A program made the position numbers and the translations under genes. Under the pieces are notes generated by a model. It had not been told where the DNA came from. It made no database searches and saw nothing but the letters and a program-made list of their open reading frames with translations. A DNA stretch of 64,000 nt from Burkholderiales bacterium (GTDB lineage: Bacteria > Pseudomonadota > Gammaproteobacteria > Burkholderiales > Casimicrobiaceae): positions 124,001 through 188,000 of the forward strand of contig CAJPFI010000009.1 in assembly GCA_905339295.1 (NCBI GenBank), written 5' to 3'. Positions 17,415 through 26,234 of this stretch are shown in pieces; position 1 is the first letter of the stretch, and every line of letters begins with the position of its first letter.

Positions 17415-18668
17415 ATGGCGCGACCGCTGCCGCAGCCCGTGCGCACCTACCGCGTCGGCGGATCGGTGCGCGACGAGCTGATCGGCCGTCCGCACGCCGA
17501 CCGCGACTGGGTCGTCGTCGGCGCGACGCCCGAGACGATGACCGCGTCGGGCTACCGGCCGGTGGGGCGCGACTTCCCGGTGTTCCTGCATCCGGACACG
17601 AACGACGAGTACGCGCTCGCGCGTACCGAGCGCAAGCACGGCACCGGCTACCGCGGCTTCGAGTTCTTCGCGTCGCCGGAGGTGACGCTCGAGCAGGACC
17701 TGGCGCGCCGCGACCTGACGATCAACGCGATGGCGCGCGACGAGCGCGGCGAGCTCGTCGACCCGTTCGGTGGCGCGCGCGATCTCGCGGCCGGCATCCT
17801 CCGGCACGTCTCGCCCGCGTTCGCCGAGGATCCGCTGCGGGTGCTGCGCGTCGCGCGCTTCGCCGCGCGCTTCGGGTTCGAGGTCGCGCCGGAAACGGAG
17901 GGCATGATGCGCGCGATCGTCCGCTCGGGCGAGCTCGCGACGCTCGCGCCCGAGCGCGTCTGGCAGGAGATCTCGCGCGCCCTGATGGAAGCGCGTCCGT
18001 CGCGCATGCTCGCGGTGCTGAGGCGATGCGGCGCGCTCGCCGCGCTGCTCCCGGAGGTCGACGCGCTGTTCGGCGTCCCGCAGGCGCCGTCGCACCATCC
18101 CGAGATCGACGCAGGCGTGCACGTCGCGCAGGCGCTCGACTACGCGGCGAGCCGCGCGTTCGACCTTCCTGCGCGCTTCGCCGTCCTCGGGCACGACCTG
18201 GGCAAGGGGACGACCGCGCGCGACGCGTGGCCGCGGCATCTCGCGCACGAGGCGCGCAGCGTGCGCCTCGCGGAGCGTCTGTCGGAGCGGCTGCGCGTGC
18301 CGGTCGACTGTCGCGACGCCGCGCGGCTGGCCGCGCGCTACCACGGCGACGTCGCGCGCGCCGAGGAGCTGCGCCCGGCGACGCTTCTCGATCTGCTGCT
18401 CGCGGCCGACGCGCTGCGGCGGCCCGCGCGGCTCGCGTGGCTGCGCGCGGCCTGCGAGGCCGACCGCAATTCGCGGCCCGGCCGCGCGAACGACGGCGAC
18501 CGGCCCGGGGAGTGGCTCGCGCGTGCGCTGGAGGTCGTGCGCGGCGTCGACGCGGGCGCCGTCGCGCGCTCCGCGCCCGCCGGGCGCGTCGAACGCGCGA
18601 TCCGCGAGGCGCGCCTCAAGGCGCTGCGGAGCTGGACCAGGGCGAGCCGGGGGCAGCTCGTGATTTGA
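17415..18668 (+). CDS. cca: CCA tRNA nucleotidyltransferase, multifunctional
   Basis: A 417-residue class II enzyme that adds or repairs the CCA 3' end of tRNAs. The N-terminal domain has YRVGGSVRDELIGRPHADRDWVV with the GGSVRD and DxD-type metal motif, then LARRDLTINAMARD and ERVWQEISRAL. A C-terminal HD domain (VLGHDLGKGTT) provides phosphodiesterase/phosphatase activity as in E. coli Cca. The ATG at 17415 gives the family start directly before the GGSVRD block. It is convergent with coq7, with only 51 bp between. Confidence 0.95.
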   Translation: MARPLPQPVRTYRVGGSVRDELIGRPHADRDWVVVGATPETMTASGYRPVGRDFPVFLHPDTNDEYALARTERKHGTGYRGFEFFASPEVTLEQDLARRDLTINAMARDERGELVDPFGGARDLAAGILRHVSPAFAEDPLRVLRVARFAARFGFEVAPETEGMMRAIVRSGELATLAPERVWQEISRALMEARPSRMLAVLRRCGALAALLPEVDALFGVPQAPSHHPEIDAGVHVAQALDYAASRAFDLPARFAVLGHDLGKGTTARDAWPRHLAHEARSVRLAERLSERLRVPVDCRDAARLAARYHGDVARAEELRPATLLDLLLAADALRRPARLAWLRAACEADRNSRPGRANDGDRPGEWLARALEVVRGVDAGAVARSAPAGRVERAIREARLKALRSWTRASRGQLVI

Positions 18669-18719
18669 CGCGCCGCGCGTCCGCTTCGCCCGACGCGCTT
18701 CCGGCCGTCCGGCGGCGCG

Positions 18720-19364
18720 TCAGATCCGGTAGGCGACCGACTTCATCACGCTCGCCGCGACGCGCATCGCATCGCGGATCGGCCGCGGCAATTCGGTCGC
18801 GCCGGCCGCCTGCGCCATGTCGCCGTGCCGCGCTTCGTCGTCGCGCATGCGCTCGACGATCGCACGGCTCTTCGCGTCGGCGGGAGGCAGCGCGTCCATG
18901 TGCCCGGTCAGGTGCTCCTCGACCTGCCGCTCGGTCTCGACGACGAAGCCCAGGTTGACGCGGTCGCCGGCGATGCCGGCGGCGACGCCGATCGCGAACG
19001 ACCCCGCGTACCAGATCGGATTCAGGAGCGACGTCCGGTCGCCGAGCTCGGCGACCCGCGACTGCGTCCAGGCGAGGTGGTCCTCCTCCTCGCGCGCGGC
19101 GGACGCGAAGCGCGCCTTCACGTCGGGATCGCGGGCGACGAGTGCCTGCGCCGCGTAGAGCGCCTGCGCGCAGACTTCGCCGGCATGGTTGACGCGCATG
19201 AGCCCCGCGGCATGCCGGCGCGCGGCGTCGTCGAGCTCGGGATGCGGGAGGTCGGCGCCCGGCACGGGACGCGACGAGGTCGCGACGCCCGCGAGCGTGC
19301 GCAGCGCGCGGTCGAATCCGACGATCAGGGCGTCGGCGCCCGGCAAGGAGAGCGGGAAGCGCAT
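18720..19364 (-). CDS. coq7: 2-polyprenyl-3-methyl-6-methoxy-1,4-benzoquinone monooxygenase
   Basis: A 214-residue di-iron hydroxylase for the penultimate hydroxylation of ubiquinone synthesis. The carboxylate/His iron ligands are visible in [31 protein letters not shown] and [11 protein letters not shown]. The ATG at 19364 gives the usual start ([22 protein letters not shown]); open frame upstream was rejected. The product is likely membrane-associated. The gene is separated from the porin by the porin terminator, so it probably has its own promoter between 19365 and 19434. Confidence 0.94.
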   Translation of the reverse strand: MRFPLSLPGADALIVGFDRALRTLAGVATSSRPVPGADLPHPELDDAARRHAAGLMRVNHAGEVCAQALYAAQALVARDPDVKARFASAAREEEDHLAWTQSRVAELGDRTSLLNPIWYAGSFAIGVAAGIAGDRVNLGFVVETERQVEEHLTGHMDALPPADAKSRAIVERMRDDEARHGDMAQAAGATELPRPIRDAMRVAASVMKSVAYRI

Positions 19365-19434
19365 GGGGGAATGGTAGCGCAACGCCGGTGCGGTCGTGGC
19401 GCGCGACCGCGCAGCGACTCGTCGCGCCCGGCGC

Positions 19435-19466
19435 AAGAAAAAGAACGGGCGCCCGAAGGCGCCCGT
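19435..19466 (-). terminator. rho-independent terminator of the porin gene
   Basis: Read on the minus strand, a perfect 9-bp GC stem (19445-19453 with 19458-19466) and a TTCG tetraloop are followed by TTCTTTTTCTT. It sits 47 bp after the porin stop codon. Confidence 0.92.
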
Positions 19467-19513
19467 CCGTCATGTCCGACCGGACCCGAGGGTCCGGGGG
19501 TTCGTCGCGCTTC

Positions 19514-20614
19514 TCAGAAGAAGTGGACGATACCCGCGACCAGGCCTTGCGGCTTGCCTTCGCTCGCCAGCCCGCCCGTCGCTGCCGACTGGTTGACCGG
19601 GTTGATGTTGAACGTGTAGCGCGCGTTCGTATCGTTGTCGATCCGGACGTAGCCGACGTAGGTCAGCGTGCGCTTCGACAGCGGGTACGTGTACGAGATC
19701 TCGTACTGGTCCACCGACGTGTCGCCGCCCCTGACCAGCCCGCCGACCTGCGTGCCGTCCGCCGCGCTGCCCTTGCCGTCGTTCGCATGGCCCCAGAACG
19801 CGTACAGCTGGCCCGGTCCGAGGTTGGCCGTCGCCGACACGCCGTAGAAGTCGCGCTTGAGGTCGCCGCCGCCCGCGTCGTACTTCAGGCGCTCGTAGAC
19901 GCCCCCGACGGTGACGATGCCGAAGTTGTACGAGCCCGCGAGCGAGATCGCGTCGTCCTTCAGTCCGGCGCCGCGCGTCTTCTCGTTGCGCTCCCATGCC
20001 AGGCCGGCCTTGATCGGGCCGTTGGCGTAGAAGCCGCCCATGCTGTAGATCATCGCGTGCGCCGCGTTCTCGCCCGTCGACGCCTGGAAGCTGCCGGTGA
20101 ATCCGCTGAAGTTCGGCGAGTCGTAGCGAATCGAGTTGCCGAGGCGCGCGTCGAAGCCGCCGAGCGCCTTCGACACCGGACCCTGCGCCCACACCGCCGC
20201 CGTCGACAGGATCGACGTGGCCAGCGTCGGCACGTTGCCGAAGATCGGGTGGATGTCGTCGTACGGGGCGAGGAAGTTACCGATCTTCACGGTACCCCAG
20301 CCGCCCTGCAGCCCGACGAACGTCTCGCGGCCGCCCAGCGTGCCGCCGCCGGCGTCCGTCGAGACCGACGACTCGATCTGGAAGATGGCGTTGAGACCGC
20401 CACCGAGAGACTCGGTGCCGCGCACGCCCAGGCGCGACGAGTTCGCGCTCACGCGGTAGATGTTCGGCTTCGTACCGTCAGCCATGCGCGTCTGCACGAT
20501 CTCCGCAGTCGCGTTGACGCGACCGTAGAGCGTAACGTTCGCGGTCTGCGCCTGCGCCGCCAGCGGGGCCGACACCACACCCGCGACGGCGAGAGCGACA
20601 AGCTTCTTATTCAT
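19514..20614 (-). CDS. Gram-negative trimeric porin
   Basis: A 366-residue general porin of the betaproteobacterial OmpC/Gram_neg_porin type. A 22-residue signal peptide (MNKKLVALAVAGVVSAPLAAQA) precedes TANVTLYGRVNATAEIVQ, the standard first strand. SSRLGVRGTESLGGGLNAIFQIES and the L3-type segment are present, and the protein ends in VHFF, the C-terminal Phe signal read by the BAM complex. SD GAGGAGAGA lies just before the ATG. It has its own candidate promoter at 20705-20734 and a strong terminator, so it is a single-gene unit. Codon and base use differ slightly (less GC-rich) from its neighbours, as expected for a highly expressed protein. Confidence 0.95.
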   Translation of the reverse strand: MNKKLVALAVAGVVSAPLAAQAQTANVTLYGRVNATAEIVQTRMADGTKPNIYRVSANSSRLGVRGTESLGGGLNAIFQIESSVSTDAGGGTLGGRETFVGLQGGWGTVKIGNFLAPYDDIHPIFGNVPTLATSILSTAAVWAQGPVSKALGGFDARLGNSIRYDSPNFSGFTGSFQASTGENAAHAMIYSMGGFYANGPIKAGLAWERNEKTRGAGLKDDAISLAGSYNFGIVTVGGVYERLKYDAGGGDLKRDFYGVSATANLGPGQLYAFWGHANDGKGSAADGTQVGGLVRGGDTSVDQYEISYTYPLSKRTLTYVGYVRIDNDTNARYTFNINPVNQSAATGGLASEGKPQGLVAGIVHFF

Positions 20615-20704
20615 GAAGTCTCTCCTCTATCGGAAAAAATCAGCCGGGAAAGAATCGATTTCCGGCCATCGGAACCTTCTCAGGTCTGTCGAGAAGTTGG
20701 AGCC

Positions 20705-20734
20705 ATTGTGCCAAAGCGGCCAAATCGTTGGCAA
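20705..20734 (-). promoter_or_regulatory. candidate sigma70 promoter of the porin gene
   Basis: On the minus strand TTGCCA (20734-20729) and CACAAT (20710-20705) are separated by 18 bp, about 90 bp upstream of the porin ATG. The -35 matches 5 of 6 consensus bases and the -10 4 of 6, in the least GC-rich DNA nearby. The remainder of 20615-20842 shows no gene. Confidence 0.5.
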
Positions 20735-20842
20735 GGAAGCGCCCCGGCGCGGCAAGCCCCTTTTTCGCCATGTTGTGCCGGAGCAACAACGCGGGCGGAC
20801 GCCGCGCGGGCGCCGGGACGCGAACCTGATCGAAGTAGGGAC

Positions 20843-20848
20843 TATAAT
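20843..20848 (+). promoter_or_regulatory. perfect -10 box (TATAAT) upstream of the glycan locus
   Basis: TATAAT lies in a short AT-rich island (20841-20870), very unusual for this region. Two ATG codons follow at 20852 and 20855, near where transcription would start. No good -35 is seen at 16-18 bp. It probably serves the WecA-like gene at 21013. Confidence 0.45.
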
Positions 20849-20854
20849 TACATG

Positions 20855-21016
20855 ATGTTAAACATGAAAGTCGATCCTTTCCGGGCGGGCGCCATGGTTG
20901 GCGGCAGGGGCCTCGTTTGCCGCCCGCCGGCTCGTCGCGCCCCGAGCGCGGCTCCCGGGGGGCGGAACGCACTTTTCGGCCGGCCGACACCCTGCGGCGC
21001 GCCGGTGGCCGCGTGA
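20855..21016 (+). CDS. possible short upstream ORF, 53-54 codons
   Basis: A frame opening with MLNMKVDPFRAGAMVGG runs from the ATGs at 20852/20855 and its TGA overlaps the GTG start of the transferase gene (GTGA at 21013-21016). With TATAAT only a few bases upstream, the message would be nearly leaderless. The peptide is otherwise Arg/Pro/Gly-rich, like a chance frame in GC-rich DNA, and resembles no family I know. It may be a coupling leader or nothing. Confidence 0.25.
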   Translation: MLNMKVDPFRAGAMVGGRGLVCRPPARRAPSAAPGGRNALFGRPTPCGAPVAA

Positions 21017-21984
21017 TCGCGCTCGCGCTGGCGCTCGGCCTGTCGACGCTGGTCCTCGCGATCCTCGCCCGCCGGCCCGGCCTCGCGCCGGGCGACCGGC
21101 CGAACGAGCGATCGCTGCACGCGCAGCCGGTGCCCCGCGCCGGCGGCTGGGCGATCGCCGCCGGCTGGGCGGCGGCCGCGCTCGTCGCCGGCCTTCCGCC
21201 GGGTTTCGACGGCGCGGCATCGGCGGCGCTCGTCGGTGCGCTCGCGGTGCTGTTCGCGGTCTCGCTCGCCGATGACTGGCGCGGCGTCGCCCCCGCGTGG
21301 CGGCTGGTCGTCCAGGTCGGCTGCGCGGCGCTCGTCGCGACGGCACTTGCCGGCGCGTCGGCAACGGGCGCTGCCGGGATCGCCGGGACGACCTTCGTCC
21401 TCGTCGCCGCGGCGAACTTCTTCAACTTCATGGACGGCAGCGACGGGCTCGCCGGCTCGATGGCGGTCACGGGGTTCGCCTCCCTCGGGGCGGGCGCCGC
21501 CATCGCCGGGGCGCCCGCGGTCGCGCTGCTCGCGCCGGCCGCCGCGGCCCTCCCTTTCCTCGTGCGCAACCTGCCGCCGGCGCGAATCTTCCTGGGCGAC
21601 GCGGGATCGGTGCCGCTGGGATTCCTCGCGGCGGGGTCAGCGGTCGCAGGGAACGCCGCCGGCCTCTGGCCGGTGTGGTTCCCGGCCCTCGCGTTCCTGC
21701 CGTTCCTGACGGACGCGACGGCGACGCTGGCGACGCGGGCGATCCGCGGCGAACGCCTATGGGAGGCGCACCGCGGCCACTACTACCAGCGCCTGGTCCG
21801 GCTGGGCGCCGGCCACCGGGGAACGCTCGCGGTCTACGGCGTTCTGATGCTCGGATGCGGCGCGACGGCGGTGGCCTGCCTCGCGTTCCGGCCGGATGCG
21901 GGTCCGGCGGCGCTGGCGGCGTGGATCGCAGTCATCGTCGCCGTGTTCGCCGGCATTGACTATCATTGGCGGCAACGTGCGTGA
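21013..21984 (+). CDS. WecA/MraY-like undecaprenyl-phosphate sugar-1-phosphate transferase
   Basis: A 323-residue polytopic glycosyltransferase (family 4 of the polyprenyl-P sugar-1-P transferases) that would start lipid-linked glycan synthesis by transferring GlcNAc-1-P or a similar sugar to undecaprenyl phosphate. Motifs in order: SLADDWRG on a cytoplasmic loop, AANFFNFMDGSDGLAG, ARIFLGDAGSVPLGF and HRGHYYQRL (the His-rich loop). About ten hydrophobic segments are visible. GTG 21013 is chosen because the first membrane helix begins immediately (VIALALALGLSTLVLAIL); an upstream ATG at 20917 would add a polar 32-residue tail. It overlaps the next gene by 8 bp. Confidence 0.88.
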   Translation: MIALALALGLSTLVLAILARRPGLAPGDRPNERSLHAQPVPRAGGWAIAAGWAAAALVAGLPPGFDGAASAALVGALAVLFAVSLADDWRGVAPAWRLVVQVGCAALVATALAGASATGAAGIAGTTFVLVAAANFFNFMDGSDGLAGSMAVTGFASLGAGAAIAGAPAVALLAPAAAALPFLVRNLPPARIFLGDAGSVPLGFLAAGSAVAGNAAGLWPVWFPALAFLPFLTDATATLATRAIRGERLWEAHRGHYYQRLVRLGAGHRGTLAVYGVLMLGCGATAVACLAFRPDAGPAALAAWIAVIVAVFAGIDYHWRQRA

Positions 21985-23893
21985 AAAATCCCTGAACATC
22001 AACTGGCGCGCCGGGCTCGCATTCGCCCACGACGTGTGCGCCGCCGGCGTGGCGTGGTCGCTGCTGTACGGGCTGCGCTTCAACTTCGACATCCCCGAGT
22101 CGCACCTTGGCGACCTCGGCTGGTCGCTCGCCTGGATCCTGCCGCTGCAGGCGGCGATCTTCCTCGGCTTCGGCCTCTACCGGGGCTTGTGGCGCTTCGC
22201 CTCCATCCTCGACCTGCAGCGCATCGTGCTGTCGGCGGGGCTCGGCGCGATCGTGATCCCGCTCGTGATCGTCATGCTGCAGCTTCAGGCGTCGGTGCCC
22301 CGCAGCGTGCTGATCCTCTACCCGCTCGTGCTGATCTTCCTGATGGCGGGCAACCGCTTCGCCTACCGCATCTGGAAGGAACACCGGCTCTACAGCCCCC
22401 TCGCAGCGCTGGGCGAGCCGGTCCTCGTGGTCGGCGCCGGCGAGGCCGGCGCGCGGCTCACGAAGGAGCTCGCGCGAAGCCGCCAGTGGCGCGTCGTGGG
22501 CCTGCTCGACGACGACCCGCGCAAGCACCGCGGCCATATCCGCAACATCCCGGTGCTCGGCGCGATCGCCGAGCTGCCGGCCTGGGCGCGCCGCTACGGC
22601 GTCCGCAAGGTCATCGTCGCGCTGCCCTCGGCGCACCACGCGGTGCGCCGGCGCGCCGCCGAGCTCTGCGCCCAGCACGGGCTCGAGGCGCTGACGGTGC
22701 CGTCGTACGAGGAGCTGATCAGCGGCAGCCACGCGCTCACGACGATCCGCAACATCGAGCTCGACGATCTGCTCGGGCGCGACCCGGTCGTGCTCGACAG
22801 CGCGGGGCTCGCCGAGTGGCTCGGCAACCGCGTCGTGATGGTGACCGGCGCGGGCGGGTCGATCGGCGCCGAGCTGTGCCGCCAGATCGCGCGGTTCCGT
22901 CCCGCGCGGCTCGTGCTGTTCGACATCTCCGAGGCGGCGCTCTACGAGATCCGCACCGCGCTGGGCGACGAGTTCACGCAGCTGCCGATGGCGAGCGTCG
23001 TCGGCGACGTCAAGCACGCGGCGATGGTCGAGGACGTGCTCGCGCGCGAGCACCCGGACGTCGTGTTCCACGCCGCCGCGTACAAGCACGTGCCGCTGAT
23101 GGAGGAGACCAACGCCTGGCAGGCGATACGCAACAACGCCTACGGAACCTTCGTGATCGCGCGCGCGTGCGTCGAGGCGAAGGTCGAGAAGTTCGTGCTG
23201 GTGTCGACCGACAAGGCGGTCAACCCGACCTCGGTGATGGGCGCCTCCAAGCGGCTCGCCGAGATCGTGTGCCAGACGTTGCAGGGCGGCGGAACGTCGT
23301 TCGTGCTCGTGCGCTTCGGCAACGTGTTCGGCAGCGCCGGCAGCGTGATCCCGCGCTTCCGCGAGCAGATCGCGCGCGGCGGCCCGGTGACCGTCACGCA
23401 TCCGGACATCACTCGCTTCTTCATGTCGCTCTCCGAGGCGACGCAGCTGCTGCTGCAGGCGGGACTCATGGGTCGCGACGGCGAGATCCTCGTCCTCGAC
23501 ATGGGCGATCCGGTGCGCATCCTCGATCTCGCGCGCGACATGATCCGGCTCTCCGGCGCCGATCCCGACCACATCCCGATCGTGTTCACCGGCCTCAGGC
23601 CCGGCGAGAAGCTCTACGAGGAGCCGCTCGCCTCCGAGGAAGCGACGCGGCCGACGCCGCATCCGAAGCTCCACATCGCGGCGGCGCGCCAGGCGAACCG
23701 CGACGCGGTCGGCCAGATGATCGCGTTGTGCGAACGCGACCGCGCGGCCGCCGACGCCGAGGTGCGCGCGCGGCTGCAGAGCTGGATCCCCGAATACGTG
23801 CCGCCGGCCGGCGCGCCGGTGAAGCCGATGCCGTCGCCTGCGGCCACGCCCGAGGAGGCGCGCACGCCGACGCCGATCCGCGCGCGGAGGTAG
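21977..23893 (+). CDS. membrane-anchored UDP-sugar 4,6-dehydratase, WbpM/CapD/PglF family
   Basis: A 638-residue protein with about four N-terminal membrane helices, a CoA-binding-like Rossmann domain (PVLVVGAGEAGARLTKELAR) and a C-terminal SDR domain (VMVTGAGGSIGAELCRQIARF). The catalytic region STDKAVNPTSVMGASKRLAE has Met where ordinary SDRs have Tyr, the SMK arrangement known for WbpM. It would make a UDP-4-keto-6-deoxy sugar for the glycan begun by the upstream transferase, with which it overlaps by 8 bp. The GTG at 21977 is the likely start; a TTG at 21956 is possible. The C-terminal tail is Pro/Ala-rich. Confidence 0.91.
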   Translation: MREKSLNINWRAGLAFAHDVCAAGVAWSLLYGLRFNFDIPESHLGDLGWSLAWILPLQAAIFLGFGLYRGLWRFASILDLQRIVLSAGLGAIVIPLVIVMLQLQASVPRSVLILYPLVLIFLMAGNRFAYRIWKEHRLYSPLAALGEPVLVVGAGEAGARLTKELARSRQWRVVGLLDDDPRKHRGHIRNIPVLGAIAELPAWARRYGVRKVIVALPSAHHAVRRRAAELCAQHGLEALTVPSYEELISGSHALTTIRNIELDDLLGRDPVVLDSAGLAEWLGNRVVMVTGAGGSIGAELCRQIARFRPARLVLFDISEAALYEIRTALGDEFTQLPMASVVGDVKHAAMVEDVLAREHPDVVFHAAAYKHVPLMEETNAWQAIRNNAYGTFVIARACVEAKVEKFVLVSTDKAVNPTSVMGASKRLAEIVCQTLQGGGTSFVLVRFGNVFGSAGSVIPRFREQIARGGPVTVTHPDITRFFMSLSEATQLLLQAGLMGRDGEILVLDMGDPVRILDLARDMIRLSGADPDHIPIVFTGLRPGEKLYEEPLASEEATRPTPHPKLHIAAARQANRDAVGQMIALCERDRAAADAEVRARLQSWIPEYVPPAGAPVKPMPSPAATPEEARTPTPIRARR

Positions 23894-23930
23894 CAAGGGG
23901 CCGGGCGCGAGGGCGCCTTCCCGGGCGGCG

Positions 23931-25190
23931 TCATCGAGCGAGTCTCGTCTCCGCCCCCTCTCGCAGCCGCCTCTCGCCGAACGCGACCAGCAGCGCGAAC
24001 GCCGCCCACAGGAAGCGCGCGTTCGTGCGCACGAAGAAGTCGTCGGTGAGGTTCTTGACGAGCATGCCGGCGAGGATCGCGAGACCGGCGACGCCGGCGA
24101 GCGCGAGCGCGTCGTCGCGCGATCGCACGTAGCCCGTGAAGCGCCACGCCGCGGCGACGAGCACGGCGACGAACAGCGCGAGCCCGATCGCCCCGGTCTG
24201 CAGCCACACGCTCGCGAAGACGTTGTGCGCGTGCGTCAGCGTCGGGTCGCCGAGCGTGCGCGCGAGCTCGGGACCGAGGATCTCCTTGCCGTAGCCGTGG
24301 CCGATCCACGGCCGCTCGGCGATCCGGTCGCGCACGAGCGGCCAGATCGAAAGCCGCGGGTCCTCGGCGACCGATCGCTCGATCGACGGCGGCGGCGCCT
24401 GCGTCGACTCGGCCTTCCGGAACGCGACCTCGACGAACGCGGCGGCGAGCAGCGCCGCCAGCAGCGTGAACGAAATGGCCCGCCGCAGGCCCTGCGCGCG
24501 CCGCGGCGCGGGCCAGCGCAACGCGCTGGCGATGCCGATGACGGCGAGCGACGCGAGCAGCGCGGCCCACACCATCCGGTTTCCGGTCGCGCGCGCGCTC
24601 GCGAGGGCGAGGACGACGAGCGCGATGGACGCCGCCGTGGCCGCGCGCCCCGTTCCCCATCCGGCGCGCCCGGGCGCGCGGACGAGCAGGATCAGCGGCG
24701 CGACGAGGACGACGTGCGTCGACCAGGTTCCGACGCCGTGGTGCAGGAGCTTGTCGTCCCACGCGACGGTGGCGAGGGCGAGCGCGACCGATGCCAGCGC
24801 CATCGCCGCGAACGCGGCGAGCACGGTCGCGACGTAGCGCCGGAACACGACCGTCTCGCGCAGCGAGAGCAGGATCGCTCCCGCGGCGATCCCCAGCTCG
24901 ACGACGTCGGTCTTGATCTCCCCGGCCGAATAGCGCGGCGATCCCGACCAGGCGAGCGTCGCGGCCGACCACGCGGCCCAGGCGACGAACGCCGCGGCGA
25001 GCGCGCGCGCCGGCCCCGACAGCGCCGCGTCGGCACGCGCGTCGGCGCGCAGCACCAGCACGAGGGCGACGAGCGCCACGAGCCCGAACACGATCGAGCG
25101 CAGCGCGAGCGCCAGGTTGGTCTGCAGGAGCACGAGGTAGACCGCGCACAGGATCGCGAGCGTGTCCCGGAGCTTCGCCGTCGTGGTCAT
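23931..25190 (-). CDS. O-antigen ligase-like (Wzy_C) membrane protein
   Basis: A 419-residue protein with about ten hydrophobic helices and a large periplasmic loop. Its conserved-type segment LTHAHNVFASVWLQTGAIGLALFVAVLV has the His-Asn of the Wzy_C (WaaL/Wzy) family, and PWIGHGYGKE precedes it. It probably ligates O-antigen to lipid A-core; a polymerase cannot be excluded because the two share this fold. It is last in the leftward envelope gene series and convergent with the dehydratase gene (37 bp between). Confidence 0.82.
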   Translation of the reverse strand: MTTTAKLRDTLAILCAVYLVLLQTNLALALRSIVFGLVALVALVLVLRADARADAALSGPARALAAAFVAWAAWSAATLAWSGSPRYSAGEIKTDVVELGIAAGAILLSLRETVVFRRYVATVLAAFAAMALASVALALATVAWDDKLLHHGVGTWSTHVVLVAPLILLVRAPGRAGWGTGRAATAASIALVVLALASARATGNRMVWAALLASLAVIGIASALRWPAPRRAQGLRRAISFTLLAALLAAAFVEVAFRKAESTQAPPPSIERSVAEDPRLSIWPLVRDRIAERPWIGHGYGKEILGPELARTLGDPTLTHAHNVFASVWLQTGAIGLALFVAVLVAAAWRFTGYVRSRDDALALAGVAGLAILAGMLVKNLTDDFFVRTNARFLWAAFALLVAFGERRLREGAETRLAR

Positions 25191-25281
25191 GCGGCCGCCC
25201 CCCCGGGGCGCGTCGCGTCGCCGCGGCCGCGCCCTCCGGGTCGAACGAGGGAGCGAAGGTCTCCGGACGGCCGGGCGGGGC

Positions 25282-26217
25282 TCATGCGTCCGGTCCCTTC
25301 GGCGCGAACGCGACCTCGAGGGCCGCGAGCGCGTCCGCCGGCGCGATCGCGCGGACGTCGTTTCCCTCGCCGATCAGCGGCACGTGCACGAGCCCGGGAT
25401 TGGGCGACGCGGCGCGCGTCTTGAGCAGCCCCTGGCGCGGATCCGACCAGAGCGACACGACGGTGATCGGGAACGCGGCGTCCAGGAAGTACACCGCGTT
25501 GAGGATGCCGCCGTCGGGTGCGATCAGCGCGGCGCAGCGCATGCGCACCAGGGCCAGCAGCTCGAGCAGGCCGGTGCGGCCGCGCAGGTCGATCACGTTC
25601 TCGCCCTCGAGCGCCGGCTCGCGCCCGTGGCCGAGCAGCACGAAGCGGATGTCGTGGCGGCGCGCCGCCTCGCGGAACAGCGCGCTCCACGCGCCCGCGC
25701 TCCAGTCCTTGACGTAGCGGTAGTGCTGCGCGGTCTCGGTGCTCGCGTGGACGGCGATCCACGGGCGCGGGTCGCCCGGATCGACGAAGCGCGCGGCGAG
25801 CGCATCGTGCGCGGGATCCCACCGGAATCGCGGCGGGGCCGGACGGCGCGCGGCGGCGAGCCAGCGCGTGGGGTCGGGCGCGTCGACCGCGAGCGAGCCT
25901 GCGCGCGGATCGGCCGGCAGGCGGGCGCACGCCTCCGCGGCGGTGACCGGCTCGCCGCGAGAGAGCCCCGGGACCACGTGGACGGCGCGCGCGTCGGTGA
26001 GCCGGAACGCCTCGGCGAGGTCGGCGCGCGTCACCACCTCGATCGACGCACCGGGAAGTCTCGCGGCCGCGCGGGCGAACATCGGGACCAGCCCCAGCGC
26101 GATGTCGCCCAGCCCGCGGTTCCAGAAGTACACGACGCGCCTACGCCGCTCGCGCGCGGCGAGCGCGAGCGCGCGCTCGTACGGGTCGCCCCGCAGACGA
26201 TCGCCGAGCGCGCGCAT
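25282..26217 (-). CDS. glycosyltransferase family 9-like protein (heptosyltransferase type)
   Basis: A 311-residue GT-B protein with the GT9 pattern: VVYFWNRGLGDIALGLVPMF is the N-terminal (R)GxGD motif, and LIAPDGGILNAVYFLDAAFPITVV is the C-terminal sugar-nucleotide site. It probably adds a core heptose or related sugar. The ATG at 26217 is used; a TTG at 26238 would overlap the preceding stop (TTGA) and add seven residues. The acceptor-site block PWIAVHASTETAQHYRYVKDW differs from classical RfaF/RfaC, so the donor sugar is uncertain. Confidence 0.8.
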   Translation of the reverse strand: MRALGDRLRGDPYERALALAARERRRRVVYFWNRGLGDIALGLVPMFARAAARLPGASIEVVTRADLAEAFRLTDARAVHVVPGLSRGEPVTAAEACARLPADPRAGSLAVDAPDPTRWLAAARRPAPPRFRWDPAHDALAARFVDPGDPRPWIAVHASTETAQHYRYVKDWSAGAWSALFREAARRHDIRFVLLGHGREPALEGENVIDLRGRTGLLELLALVRMRCAALIAPDGGILNAVYFLDAAFPITVVSLWSDPRQGLLKTRAASPNPGLVHVPLIGEGNDVRAIAPADALAALEVAFAPKGPDA

Positions 26218-26234
26218 CCGGCGCGTAAGCCCGC

